From contig CAJTOT010000046.1 of NCBI GenBank assembly GCA_910577935.1, positions 11,094-23,660 on the forward strand: a stretch of DNA of 12,567 nt, given 5' to 3'. Origin of the DNA: an uncultured Hungatella sp. GTDB taxonomy: Bacteria; Bacillota; Clostridia; Lachnospirales; Lachnospiraceae. The position numbers and the translations under genes were made by a program. The notes under the pieces are model-generated. The model was given only the letters and a program-made list of their open reading frames with translations. It ran no database searches and was not told where the DNA came from. Each line of letters begins with the position of its first letter. Within the stretch, counting starts at the first letter, position 1. Shown here piece after piece: positions 7,046 to 12,567 of the stretch.

Positions 7046-7082
7046 TTTGCATCATTTCTCCCGGGGCTCATCCCATTTCTAT
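7046..7082 (-). repeat. Degenerate (relic) CRISPR repeat beside orphan leader
   Basis: This 37-nt stretch occupies the same position relative to the orphan leader as the leader-proximal repeat does at 10117-10153. The leader-side part is recognisable (GGGCTCATCCCATTTCTAT against GGGCCACCCCCATTTCTAC); the rest is strongly decayed, with about 20 of 37 bases matching. No second repeat at proper spacing is seen to its left. Confidence 0.5.
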
Positions 7083-7238
7083 CCTCCCCTTCCAAATCAC
7101 CGCTGAAATCAATACTTTCCAGCTTCTATTTCGGGGGGTAATTCACAGAGTATTCTGAAAGCAAGACTTTCCCACCACAATATGGCATGTTTACGATTTG
7201 TTCATATTTACTTATATTTACAATATCACAACTTCTCC
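7083..7238 (-). other. Orphan CRISPR leader, homologous to the leader at 10154-10310
   Basis: The segment aligns with the array leader with one single-base gap and clear similarity throughout. Best conserved is GGGGGGTAATTCACAG (7133-7148) continuing through TATTCTGAAA and CAAG, which begins exactly 50 nt from the repeat in both copies. Both also share TTGTGA on the minus strand, followed by a TAWWTATGAA stretch, a possible leader promoter. Here it no longer adjoins a working array. Confidence 0.75.
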
Positions 7239-7328
7239 TTGAAATCGAAAGCAACCAAAAATCGCTTAAAATTTTCTCTCAAAAAACGACCTGCCATTCA
7301 AAAGATATATGGAACTTTTTATACAATT

Positions 7329-7337
7329 TGATATAAT
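7329..7337 (+). promoter_or_regulatory. Extended -10 promoter of the csx operon
   Basis: TGATATAAT is an extended -10 element (TGN before TATAAT at 7332-7337) without a clear -35 box. The inferred 5' UTR is about 100 nt. It diverges from the orphan leader promoter. Confidence 0.45.
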
Positions 7338-7445
7338 TTAGCGTATAGGGAATGAATTTCCGCAACATAAATAATTAACGAGACTATATTTAATAGAGAG
7401 GACGGTGTTCTGAAAGTATTTTAATCTGAAGGAGGGATACGGCTT

Positions 7446-7799
7446 ATGGAAAAAACTTTTGTCAATTTTACGAACCATCCGTCGGCGCAGTGGAGTGACA
7501 GACAGCGCCGGGAAGCACTGAAGTATGGCAATATCCAGGACATCCCTTTTCCGGATGTTGACCCTCTGGGGGATCATGATTATATTGATGGACTGGCTGA
7601 TTCCTGCATCCGGCATATTCTGAAATTTCGTCCCGGCGCAGTGCTGTGTCAGGGAGAATTTTGCCTGGCGTATCAGGTCATTAAGCGGCTGCAAGCACGC
7701 GGGGTTTTAGTTTTGGCGGCGTGCAGTGAGCGTGTAGCAGATGAAATCGGAGGGAAAAAAATTTCGTCGTTTGTATTCCGCCAGTTCCGCGATTACTAA
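7446..7799 (+). CDS. Small CRISPR-associated Rossmann-like protein, Csx15/16/20 type, candidate ring nuclease
   Basis: The 117-aa product starts with a beta strand and loop, TFVNFTNHPSAQWS (4-17), then DIPFPDVDP (32-40), a helix, strand AVLCQGEF (65-72), helix, strand VLVLAACSERV (87-97) and ends FVFRQFRDY. This alternating strand/helix pattern with a conserved NHPS loop and CQGE motif is seen in small proteins associated with type III CRISPR loci. I judge it closest in style to the Csx15/Csx16/Csx20 group, some of which are proposed to degrade cyclic oligoadenylate, but I cannot assign the exact family from sequence alone. It lies 23 nt upstream of a CARF-HEPN nuclease gene, which fits a role in turning off that enzyme's signal. 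AAGGAGG at 7429-7435 supports the start. No signal peptide is present. Confidence 0.7.
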   Translation: MEKTFVNFTNHPSAQWSDRQRREALKYGNIQDIPFPDVDPLGDHDYIDGLADSCIRHILKFRPGAVLCQGEFCLAYQVIKRLQARGVLVLAACSERVADEIGGKKISSFVFRQFRDY

Positions 7800-7822
7800 A
7801 AAGCAAAAGGAGAAATACCACT

Positions 7823-9706
7823 ATGAAAAAAAGAGAAAATTACTTATTGTTTGTTCCCAGCCTGCTCACGGACAGATCACAGAAGATTACGTACACTGCC
7901 GGGGAGAAGCACTGGCAGTATGAGGGCATGCAGACCAACGAAGCAGTCACAAAATATTTGTCTGATTATCTTCATGAGCAGGGAACAAAACTGACCAAGA
8001 TTATTCTCTTGTGCAGCAAAGAAGTTCTCAACAACAAACTGGAGATTGCCGGGCAGCGCACGACTTTGGAGTATTACCAAGAGGCCATATGGGATTATTT
8101 AGAAAAATACCGGGACGATTACAAAGATCCCCAGCAGTTGTTTCAGACGATTCCTCTGATGTCGGAGAACGGACAGACCGCTGAAGAGATCGTTGCCCCC
8201 ATTAAACAGGTTCTGGAAATCGCGGAACACACATCAGCGGATGCGGACAAACATTTGTATGTCGATTTTACCGGCGGCCTGCGAAACTCTGCTCTGACTT
8301 TGGTATTTGCCTGCCGGATTCTTCAGAGCATGGGGGTCGGAGTGGATAAGATATTGTACAGCAACATAAACAGTAAAAGCGTAGAAGAATGCACGAAAAC
8401 ATACGAGTATTTTGAACAATTCGAGTATTTAGTGAAAAAGCAGTATGCCCCGGACAATTTCGACCGGTACGATGAAAGCATAAAAAAACTTCCTCAAAAT
8501 GAACGGAACGCATTGAATGCCGTAGTCTCCCAGTTAAAGGGAATCCAAGAGAAAACAGATCTGAATCAGCTGAACAAAGTGGCTGATTCTTCCATAGAGA
8601 CAATCGCCAGATTTAATCAAGTAAAGGCTGACATTGAGAAGGGCCCTGTGTCTGAATCAGCGAAGACCATGCTCAACCGCCTGGAGGAGGATATCCGGGA
8701 AAGCGTTCAGGTTATTGCCGATCAGAGCAAATATCCTGAACTTCCCATAATCGAAGAGGCGCTGCGAAAGGGCCAATATGACAAGGCATTAAATCTGTAT
8801 CGGGAAAAAATCATAAGCATTTTGTACAAGGGACAAATCATAAAGGTGGGCAGCAGATTTTTAAAAAACAGAGCCAACAGCAAGGAAAAGGAGCTGAATG
8901 AATACAGCATCACACAGGAAATCATCGGCGTGTATTGTTATTATGAGCATCCGGACGCCAGCAGAACCTACCCCCATAAGACCTTCATGGATGCCGTTTT
9001 ATACGCGCTGAATCAGCTAAACCGAACACCAGATCTGCCTCCCAAAACAGTAATCTCAAAAAGCATGGGAGATTCCTTCTACGATATCACGTGGTATCTG
9101 GAGAATAACCGGATTCCTTCAAAGAGCTTTCTCCACAATGATTTCAGCAGAAATATCTGCAACACTCAGATCCTTCCCCACATAAAAGCTGATTATGGGA
9201 TCATAGATATCAACGATTTTGTGGACAAATATAATAAGCTGGATCGGATTTACATGTGCTACGGTTTCCCATTTGCAGCCACTTATGATAAATGGTTTTT
9301 AAACGGATACGACCAGGCCTACAGGGATATCTTGGAGGACGGAATAAACTGCCTGCAGGACTTTTACGACCAGAAATATAACGCGGCTGTCCAGAGAATG
9401 CTCCAATGCTTCCCGGAAGAACATTTTACATATAAAACACTGATTGCTGCCCTTCTGGATAGCAGATATTCCCGGATGCTGCACATTCTCTTCCCCTTCC
9501 GCCTGAATAAACGGAGCGTGCAGTCTACAAGCCTGAAAAATGAACAGTGGGATGATTTTATCTACTCATTTGTGAAATCATTCTGCCTCATAAAAAATGT
9601 GCGAAATAAAAAAATCCACAAAAGCGATCTGGAGTCGGCAGATATGCAGAGGGCAATTGATGAGATAAAAGAAAGTCTGGCTTTGATCAAAAAATATATT
9701 CGCTAA
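7823..9706 (+). CDS. CARF-HEPN type III CRISPR ancillary ribonuclease, Csm6/Csx1-like
   Basis: The N-terminal part (about 1-200) is a CARF domain: strand NYLLFVPSLL (6-15), strand KIILLCSKEV (59-68), and the ligand-site motif DFTGGLRN (148-155) on the LYVDFTGG strand, followed by a long helix. A helical middle section is Lys/Glu-rich. The C-terminus is a HEPN RNase domain with RNKKIH (594-599), the Rx4H catalytic motif. CARF-HEPN proteins bind cyclic oligoadenylate made by Cas10 during type III interference and then cut RNA without sequence specificity. At 627 aa it is longer than typical Csm6/Csx1 (about 400-480), chiefly through the middle section. The start is supported by AAGGAG ten bases upstream; a TTG/ATG alternative is not needed. 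It is the second gene of an operon and ends before a strong terminator. Confidence 0.85.
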   Translation: MKKRENYLLFVPSLLTDRSQKITYTAGEKHWQYEGMQTNEAVTKYLSDYLHEQGTKLTKIILLCSKEVLNNKLEIAGQRTTLEYYQEAIWDYLEKYRDDYKDPQQLFQTIPLMSENGQTAEEIVAPIKQVLEIAEHTSADADKHLYVDFTGGLRNSALTLVFACRILQSMGVGVDKILYSNINSKSVEECTKTYEYFEQFEYLVKKQYAPDNFDRYDESIKKLPQNERNALNAVVSQLKGIQEKTDLNQLNKVADSSIETIARFNQVKADIEKGPVSESAKTMLNRLEEDIRESVQVIADQSKYPELPIIEEALRKGQYDKALNLYREKIISILYKGQIIKVGSRFLKNRANSKEKELNEYSITQEIIGVYCYYEHPDASRTYPHKTFMDAVLYALNQLNRTPDLPPKTVISKSMGDSFYDITWYLENNRIPSKSFLHNDFSRNICNTQILPHIKADYGIIDINDFVDKYNKLDRIYMCYGFPFAATYDKWFLNGYDQAYRDILEDGINCLQDFYDQKYNAAVQRMLQCFPEEHFTYKTLIAALLDSRYSRMLHILFPFRLNKRSVQSTSLKNEQWDDFIYSFVKSFCLIKNVRNKKIHKSDLESADMQRAIDEIKESLALIKKYIR

Positions 9707-9745
9707 TATTTTTTGTCTGCCATATTCAGCAGGCAGGAAATACTT

Positions 9746-9793
9746 AAATCGGTTAACCTGGGTTCAAACAACCGCCGGGTTAACCGATTTTTT
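9746..9793. terminator. Bidirectional terminator between csm6-like gene and CRISPR array
   Basis: A perfect 13-bp inverted repeat AAATCGGTTAACC (9746-9758) / GGTTAACCGATTT (9778-9790) is followed on the plus strand by a run of six T. Because the two sides are complementary up to an A-run on the left, it can also stop transcription from the array on the minus strand, insulating two convergent units. Confidence 0.85.
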
Positions 9794-9821
9794 GTTTGTG
9801 TCCTATTCCGTTTTGGACGAA

Positions 9822-10153
9822 TGGGCAATGCCCTGACTCGGGCTGCCTCCATTTCTGCATGTAACAAAGGAGAACATTATGTTGAAGAATAAAATGTTTC
9901 AATGCCCTGCCTCGGGCCATCCCCATTTCTACGATTGACGGGTACCATGTGGAAGAAAGGGATTACAACAGTTTCAATGCCCTACCTCGGGCCACCCCCA
10001 TTTCTACAAAAATCGACTGCTATATATGCGAGGGATGTAGTGTTGTTTCAATGCCCTACCTCGGGCCACCCCCATTTCTACAAGAAAGTTATGTGGTTTT
10101 CGAGGCACGAAATGACGTTTCAATGCCCTACCTCGGGCCACCCCCATTTCTAC
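9822..10153 (-). CRISPR. Short CRISPR array, five repeats and four spacers, transcribed leftward
   Basis: Repeats are 37 nt at 10117-10153, 10045-10081, 9971-10007 (identical), 9896-9932 (two changes) and 9822-9858 (terminal, about ten changes). On the plus strand they start GTTTCAATGCCC and end CCCCATTTCTAC. Spacers are 35, 37, 38 and 37 nt (10082-10116, 10008-10044, 9933-9970, 9859-9895). On the minus strand the repeat ends in ATTGAAAC, exactly eight bases after a GCCC-GAGGTA-GGGC hairpin, as expected for Cas6 cleavage leaving an 8-nt 5' handle (type III or I-B). The degenerate terminal repeat on the left and the leader on the right agree with minus-strand transcription. The hairpin stem is preserved even in the decayed repeats, where only the loop changes. 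No cas6, cas1/cas2 or effector genes are present in the window. Confidence 0.93.
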
Positions 10154-10310
10154 GCTCCCCTCTCAGATCCCCGCTAAAATCAGGGCTTCCCGGACACAAT
10201 TTTGGGGGGTAATTCACAGAATATTCTGAAAACAAGGTTTTTCGACCAAAAAAATGGCATATTCACAATTTATTCATAATTACCTGTCTCTATCCTATCA
10301 CAATCCTTCC
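10154..10310 (-). promoter_or_regulatory. CRISPR leader of the active-looking array
   Basis: This AT-rich segment abuts the least degenerate repeat and is shared with the orphan leader at 7083-7238. GGGGGGTAATTCACAG lies at 10204-10219. On the minus strand TTGTGA followed by TAATTATGAA is a possible array promoter, with non-standard spacing. Confidence 0.75.
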
Positions 10311-10477
10311 CAATATTCAACCCAAAATTTCCACCTATGTTCTGCCCATGCACAGTTACCATTACTATTCATATTCGCGCCCTCTGTGAACGCAACCGCA
10401 TATGCTTTAGCCCGCACCTGTACTGTCTCATAACTAATCGGCGGGAGATCAGTCATACCATAAACAGCAGCCGGCAT
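10298..10477 (-). CDS. Possible 59-aa Trp-rich ORF at the leader edge
   Basis: The ORF starts MPAAVYGMTDLPPISYE and ends NCAWAEHRWKFWVEYWEGL, with five Trp in its last 20 residues, which does not look random. It has no visible ribosome binding site, a stop codon lies three codons before its ATG, and its last bases overlap the leader. It could be the 3' end of a decayed gene. An overlapping 49-codon ORF just upstream in another frame (starting MWEHFSEEG, ending CRSCRLLFMV) may be part of the same broken gene. I do not recognise the family. Confidence 0.25.
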   Translation of the reverse strand: MPAAVYGMTDLPPISYETVQVRAKAYAVAFTEGANMNSNGNCAWAEHRWKFWVEYWEGL

Positions 10478-10617
10478 GAACGGCAGTCAATTGCCGTCTG
10501 CTTCAGGCCCAGGTCATGTTCTCTGCTTTTCACACTTCGCGGCAGAAACACAGGTGGAAATCCCCATAAAATTATTCCCTCTTCAGAAAAGTGTTCCCAC
10601 ATTCACCTAACAATTCT
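10311..10617. other. Region without a confident gene, between leader and 101-aa gene
   Basis: Apart from the weak minus-strand ORFs described at 10298-10477 and just upstream, only a small hairpin ACGGCA/TGCCGT (10480-10497, 6-nt loop) is visible. The plus-strand open frame here is rich in Cys, His and Ser, has no ribosome binding site, and looks non-coding. Confidence 0.5.
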
Positions 10618-10923
10618 TCAAAGTACATATTCCGCTTTCTGCTCGCCGTCATAGTCCAGAAGATTTCTCTTTCTGTTCTCCTCTGGGCAAAAAAAGGAAT
10701 ACTGTCCTGGAGTATTTTCAATAAGAATCCTTCCGCATCGCGGACATTGATATATTTCTTTTAATTGAATGTATTTGTTTCCGATACAGACATTTTTACG
10801 AAATGTCATCATCAAAGCTTCTTTGTGATTATCGTCTGTTTCTATTAGTTCGTCAACGAAATCATACATTTTAAACAGCTCTTCTATTTCCACATTTACA
10901 TAGTATTTTTGACACAATCCCAT
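10618..10923 (-). CDS. Hypothetical 101-aa CPxCG protein
   Basis: The product begins MGLCQKYYVNVEIEELFKMY, has an acidic helical first half, and carries a zinc-knuckle-like CPRCG (60-64) with Cys79 in FFCPEEN. The strand pattern IYQCPRCGRILIEN followed by a SFFCPE turn resembles small immunity-type proteins of polymorphic toxin systems, but this is a loose impression and no toxin gene is adjacent. AGGAAG lies four bases before the ATG at 10923. It lies 93 nt downstream of the sigma-like gene on the same strand, with a TATAAT box (10952-10957) in the gap but no good -35, so it may be cotranscribed or have its own promoter. There is no signal peptide. Function unknown. Confidence 0.6.
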   Translation of the reverse strand: MGLCQKYYVNVEIEELFKMYDFVDELIETDDNHKEALMMTFRKNVCIGNKYIQLKEIYQCPRCGRILIENTPGQYSFFCPEENRKRNLLDYDGEQKAEYVL

Positions 10924-11016
10924 ATCTTCCTAACTCCGATTAATATGCTTGATTATAAATATATGCCTGATGCCTGCGATGGATCTTTATAAATCCCCTT
11001 TCTGCCGGTACACAAT

Positions 11017-12249
11017 TCACTGCTGTTCACGGGCGGCATAATAACTATATATCCCTTCCATGGCGCTAAGATATCCTTTCCGTCTTCTCGAAATCGTGCT
11101 CTTATCCTTCCCGGTCAATTCTGTCAGAATCTTGTCAGAAAAGTCAAAGTCTTTCCTCAGCAGTCTCGCGTACGTCTCATAAAAGTCCTCTGGTTTTTCT
11201 ATAAAGGCCCGGCACAGATACCTTGCGTAAAAGATCCGGTCATACAGAACGCTGCCATAAGGCTCCAGGCTGAAATAAAATTCTTCATCTCCTGCCGGCT
11301 CATGCTCATAGGGTTTTCCGCTGTTATCCAGCTTCAGAACCTTCAGAACGTCTCTGGTAAAAAACATCTTTATGGTTTCCTGTTCTTTCTTTCCTTTGGC
11401 GCTTTCGAGAACATTCCATCCAGCCACTATCTTCTGAAAGAAATTCTCCAGAAACGGCATCTTCCTGTCGTCATCTTCCAGAAGCTGTCTAAAATCATCT
11501 CTCTCGTCTGCCAGATAATCCTCCAGTGTGCTGTCTCCGTCTTCTGCCGCCGGCTGCTCCAGAGAGACCGAAAGACTGCCATGGAAGACGAGTTTGCGCA
11601 CCAGCTCCACGTCCCTTTTTGTGCAGGAATATCTGCCTTCCTTTAAAATCTGTTCCACCGCGTCTTCCCTGGAAGCCATCTCGGGATTCCTCTCCCACAG
11701 CTCTTTCACGCTCCTGACAAAGCGGAGGATATCCGGCATATTCTTTCTGGGCAGTTCCGAGTCGGATACGCCGAAATTTTTCAGATCATTTTCTGCCCCG
11801 GCCCTGTCGGCCTCCTGCCTGTAAATAGTCCCGGCGCAGGACACAAAGTTATAGCTTATCCCCTTCTGATTTTCCCCCCCATAACCGGATATGGCCTTTT
11901 TGACAGACTCTGCGAACACCACCGGGTCTATCTCCCAATCCTTCCTCTTGTGTTTGTGGGAAGCCATATCCAGGTCTTCGCTGTTCACCTGTTCAGGGCG
12001 GTTCATCCGTGAAAGAAGTTTTTTGTAAGCCTCCGGCCAGTACGCGTTCATCAGGTCAAGGTAAAAATCATCCCGCAGAGGATATTCTTTAAAACAGTTC
12101 CATCTCTCTTCTTTCTCCTCCCTGGTAGTCCTGGGCATGTGTTTCAGCTTTTCCAGGAAGACTTTGTGCTTATCCTCAAACTCCTGCCCCCTTTTCCTCC
12201 TCTCTGTAATCCCCTGTTCTTCTGGTCTCCGGCTGTTTTTCTCACTCAT
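11017..12249 (-). CDS. Diverged sigma-70-like protein encoded beside a CARF protein
   Basis: The 410-aa protein has the order of a sigma-70 factor. A charged N-terminus (1-60) is followed by a region-2-like segment at about 108-150 (VVFAESVKKAISGYGG, then ISYNFVSCAG and RQEADR, matching the kAi-x2-Y...F-x-tY-x3-i-ne pattern). A region-3-like segment at about 172-250 ends in SVSLEQPAAEDGDSTLEDYL, very similar to the region 3.2 finger SLD-x-P-x6-D-S-x-L-x-D-x-I. A helix-turn-helix at about 365-397 (FDFSDKILTELTGKDKSTISRRRKG) fits region 4. Between region 3 and 4 lies an unusual insert of about 110 residues. Sigma factors bind core RNA polymerase and recognise promoters; homology is inferred by eye. 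It starts 16 nt after the stop of the CARF gene, implying one operon and perhaps control by cyclic oligoadenylate. The ribosome binding site is weak (GGGGGTGA), suggesting coupling to the upstream gene. Confidence 0.65.
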   Translation of the reverse strand: MSEKNSRRPEEQGITERRKRGQEFEDKHKVFLEKLKHMPRTTREEKEERWNCFKEYPLRDDFYLDLMNAYWPEAYKKLLSRMNRPEQVNSEDLDMASHKHKRKDWEIDPVVFAESVKKAISGYGGENQKGISYNFVSCAGTIYRQEADRAGAENDLKNFGVSDSELPRKNMPDILRFVRSVKELWERNPEMASREDAVEQILKEGRYSCTKRDVELVRKLVFHGSLSVSLEQPAAEDGDSTLEDYLADERDDFRQLLEDDDRKMPFLENFFQKIVAGWNVLESAKGKKEQETIKMFFTRDVLKVLKLDNSGKPYEHEPAGDEEFYFSLEPYGSVLYDRIFYARYLCRAFIEKPEDFYETYARLLRKDFDFSDKILTELTGKDKSTISRRRKGYLSAMEGIYSYYAAREQQ

Positions 12250-12265
12250 CTTCCGTCACCCCCGT

Positions 12266-12567
12266 CTACGGCCGGATCAATTTATTCAGCGCAGCCTGCA
12301 TATCGCTGATTCCCAGATTCTTCATCTGATCAATCACATTTCCCAGCAGTTTAAACATCGTCAGATCATAAAACCCTGTGTCCGCCACTTTTCCGTCTCT
12401 TCTCTGAATTTCCCCATAGTAGATGCCGTCCACCTCACAGTTTTTCATCTTCTCCACAAAGCTCATGGCATAGAGCAGGATGGCGGACATGGGTTTTGTC
12501 CCGAAAGAGATGTCTGCATAGATTATGGAGTCATCTGGAATTTCCTCCAGAATCTTCATCATAAGCG
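12266..12567 (-). CDS. CARF-domain protein (TM1812-type), C-terminal part, cut by window end
   Basis: The frame stays open beyond 12562 to the window edge, so the N-terminus is missing. Visible is the second half of a CARF domain: strand SIIYADISFGTKPMS, where DISFGTKP corresponds to the D-x-T-x-G-x-K/R ligand motif of the TM1812/Csx1 superfamily, then helix AILLYAMSFVEKM, strand GIYYGEI and a C-terminal helix that ends at LNKLIRP. There is no HEPN, PD-(D/E)XK or other effector domain after the CARF fold, so unless one precedes it, this is a stand-alone cyclic-oligoadenylate sensor. Its stop is 16 nt before the sigma-like gene. In related systems such sensors regulate a partner; here the obvious partner is that protein. 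Confidence 0.72.
   Translation of the reverse strand, partial: LMMKILEEIPDDSIIYADISFGTKPMSAILLYAMSFVEKMKNCEVDGIYYGEIQRRDGKVADTGFYDLTMFKLLGNVIDQMKNLGISDMQAALNKLIRP

Larger units (their letters stand above)
6944..7445. other. Gene-free region with orphan CRISPR leader and operon promoter
   Basis: No credible coding region is seen on either strand. The left part (6944-7045) has no recognisable element. The middle (7046-7238) is a relic CRISPR repeat and leader, and the right part carries an AT-rich promoter area for the plus-strand operon starting at 7446. Confidence 0.6.

Noticed and set aside
9902..10212. Overlapping plus-strand ORFs with repeated peptides such as FQCPTSGHPHFY
   Set aside because: The peptide repeats are translations of the CRISPR repeats, with no ribosome binding site.
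7446..10310. The interval between the two leaders as a transposon
   Set aside because: The direct repeats are leader sequences, no transposase or terminal inverted repeats are visible, and no target-site duplication was found.
10480..10497. Small hairpin ACGGCA/TGCCGT
   Set aside because: Six-base stem with no T-run; expected by chance at this length.
10337..10654. 105-codon plus-strand open frame between leader and the 101-aa gene
   Set aside because: No ribosome binding site, Cys/His/Ser-rich non-protein-like composition, and it overlaps the 3' end of a better minus-strand gene.

Overview
The window looks like a chromosomal segment of a Gram-positive anaerobe of the Clostridia, most likely Lachnospiraceae. 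The signs are strong AGGAGG ribosome binding sites, TTGACA/TATAAT-type promoters, a fumarate-reductase-like flavoprotein, a second RsmH-type methyltransferase, an EF-loop lipoprotein and Clostridia-type zinc-ribbon proteins. Taxonomy is inferred from protein style only; no rRNA or tRNA gene was seen.

Positions 1-6900 are a loose collection of household genes: the 3' part of an FAD flavoprotein (+), an RsmH-like rRNA methyltransferase (+), a short orphan MerR regulator (-) with a textbook 19-bp-spacer promoter, a zinc-ribbon protein (-), a small uncharacterised protein (+), a promoter-bearing gene remnant (+), a lipoprotein gene broken by a one-base frameshift (-), and a serine alpha/beta hydrolase (-). 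Two copies of a small palindromic repeat lie just 3' of two of these genes.

Positions 7046-10310 are a CRISPR-associated island. A relic repeat plus an orphan CRISPR leader (minus orientation) sits at 7046-7238. It is followed by a two-gene plus-strand operon: a 117-aa small Rossmann-like protein of the Csx15/16/20 type, and a 627-aa CARF-HEPN ribonuclease of the Csm6/Csx1 type. A strong bidirectional terminator follows. Then comes a short minus-strand array (five repeats, four spacers) with its leader on the right. The two leaders are homologous, in the same orientation, and 3071 bp apart. The repeat, read on the minus strand, ends in an 8-nt ATTGAAAC handle directly after a GCCC/GGGC stem, as expected for Cas6 processing in type III (or I-B) systems. 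No cas10, cas6, csm/cmr or adaptation gene lies in the window, so the effector that would make cyclic oligoadenylate (cOA) must be elsewhere.

Positions 10298-12567 run on the minus strand: the C-terminal part of a second CARF protein (cut by the window end), then after 16 nt a 410-aa protein with the layout of a highly diverged sigma-70 factor, then a 101-aa CPxCG protein, and possibly a 59-aa Trp-rich ORF at the edge of the leader. The CARF/sigma-like pair is the most interesting object here. It suggests a cOA-sensing module that could switch transcription during type III interference, alongside the RNase arm encoded at 7446-9706. This is inference from sequence patterns and gene order.
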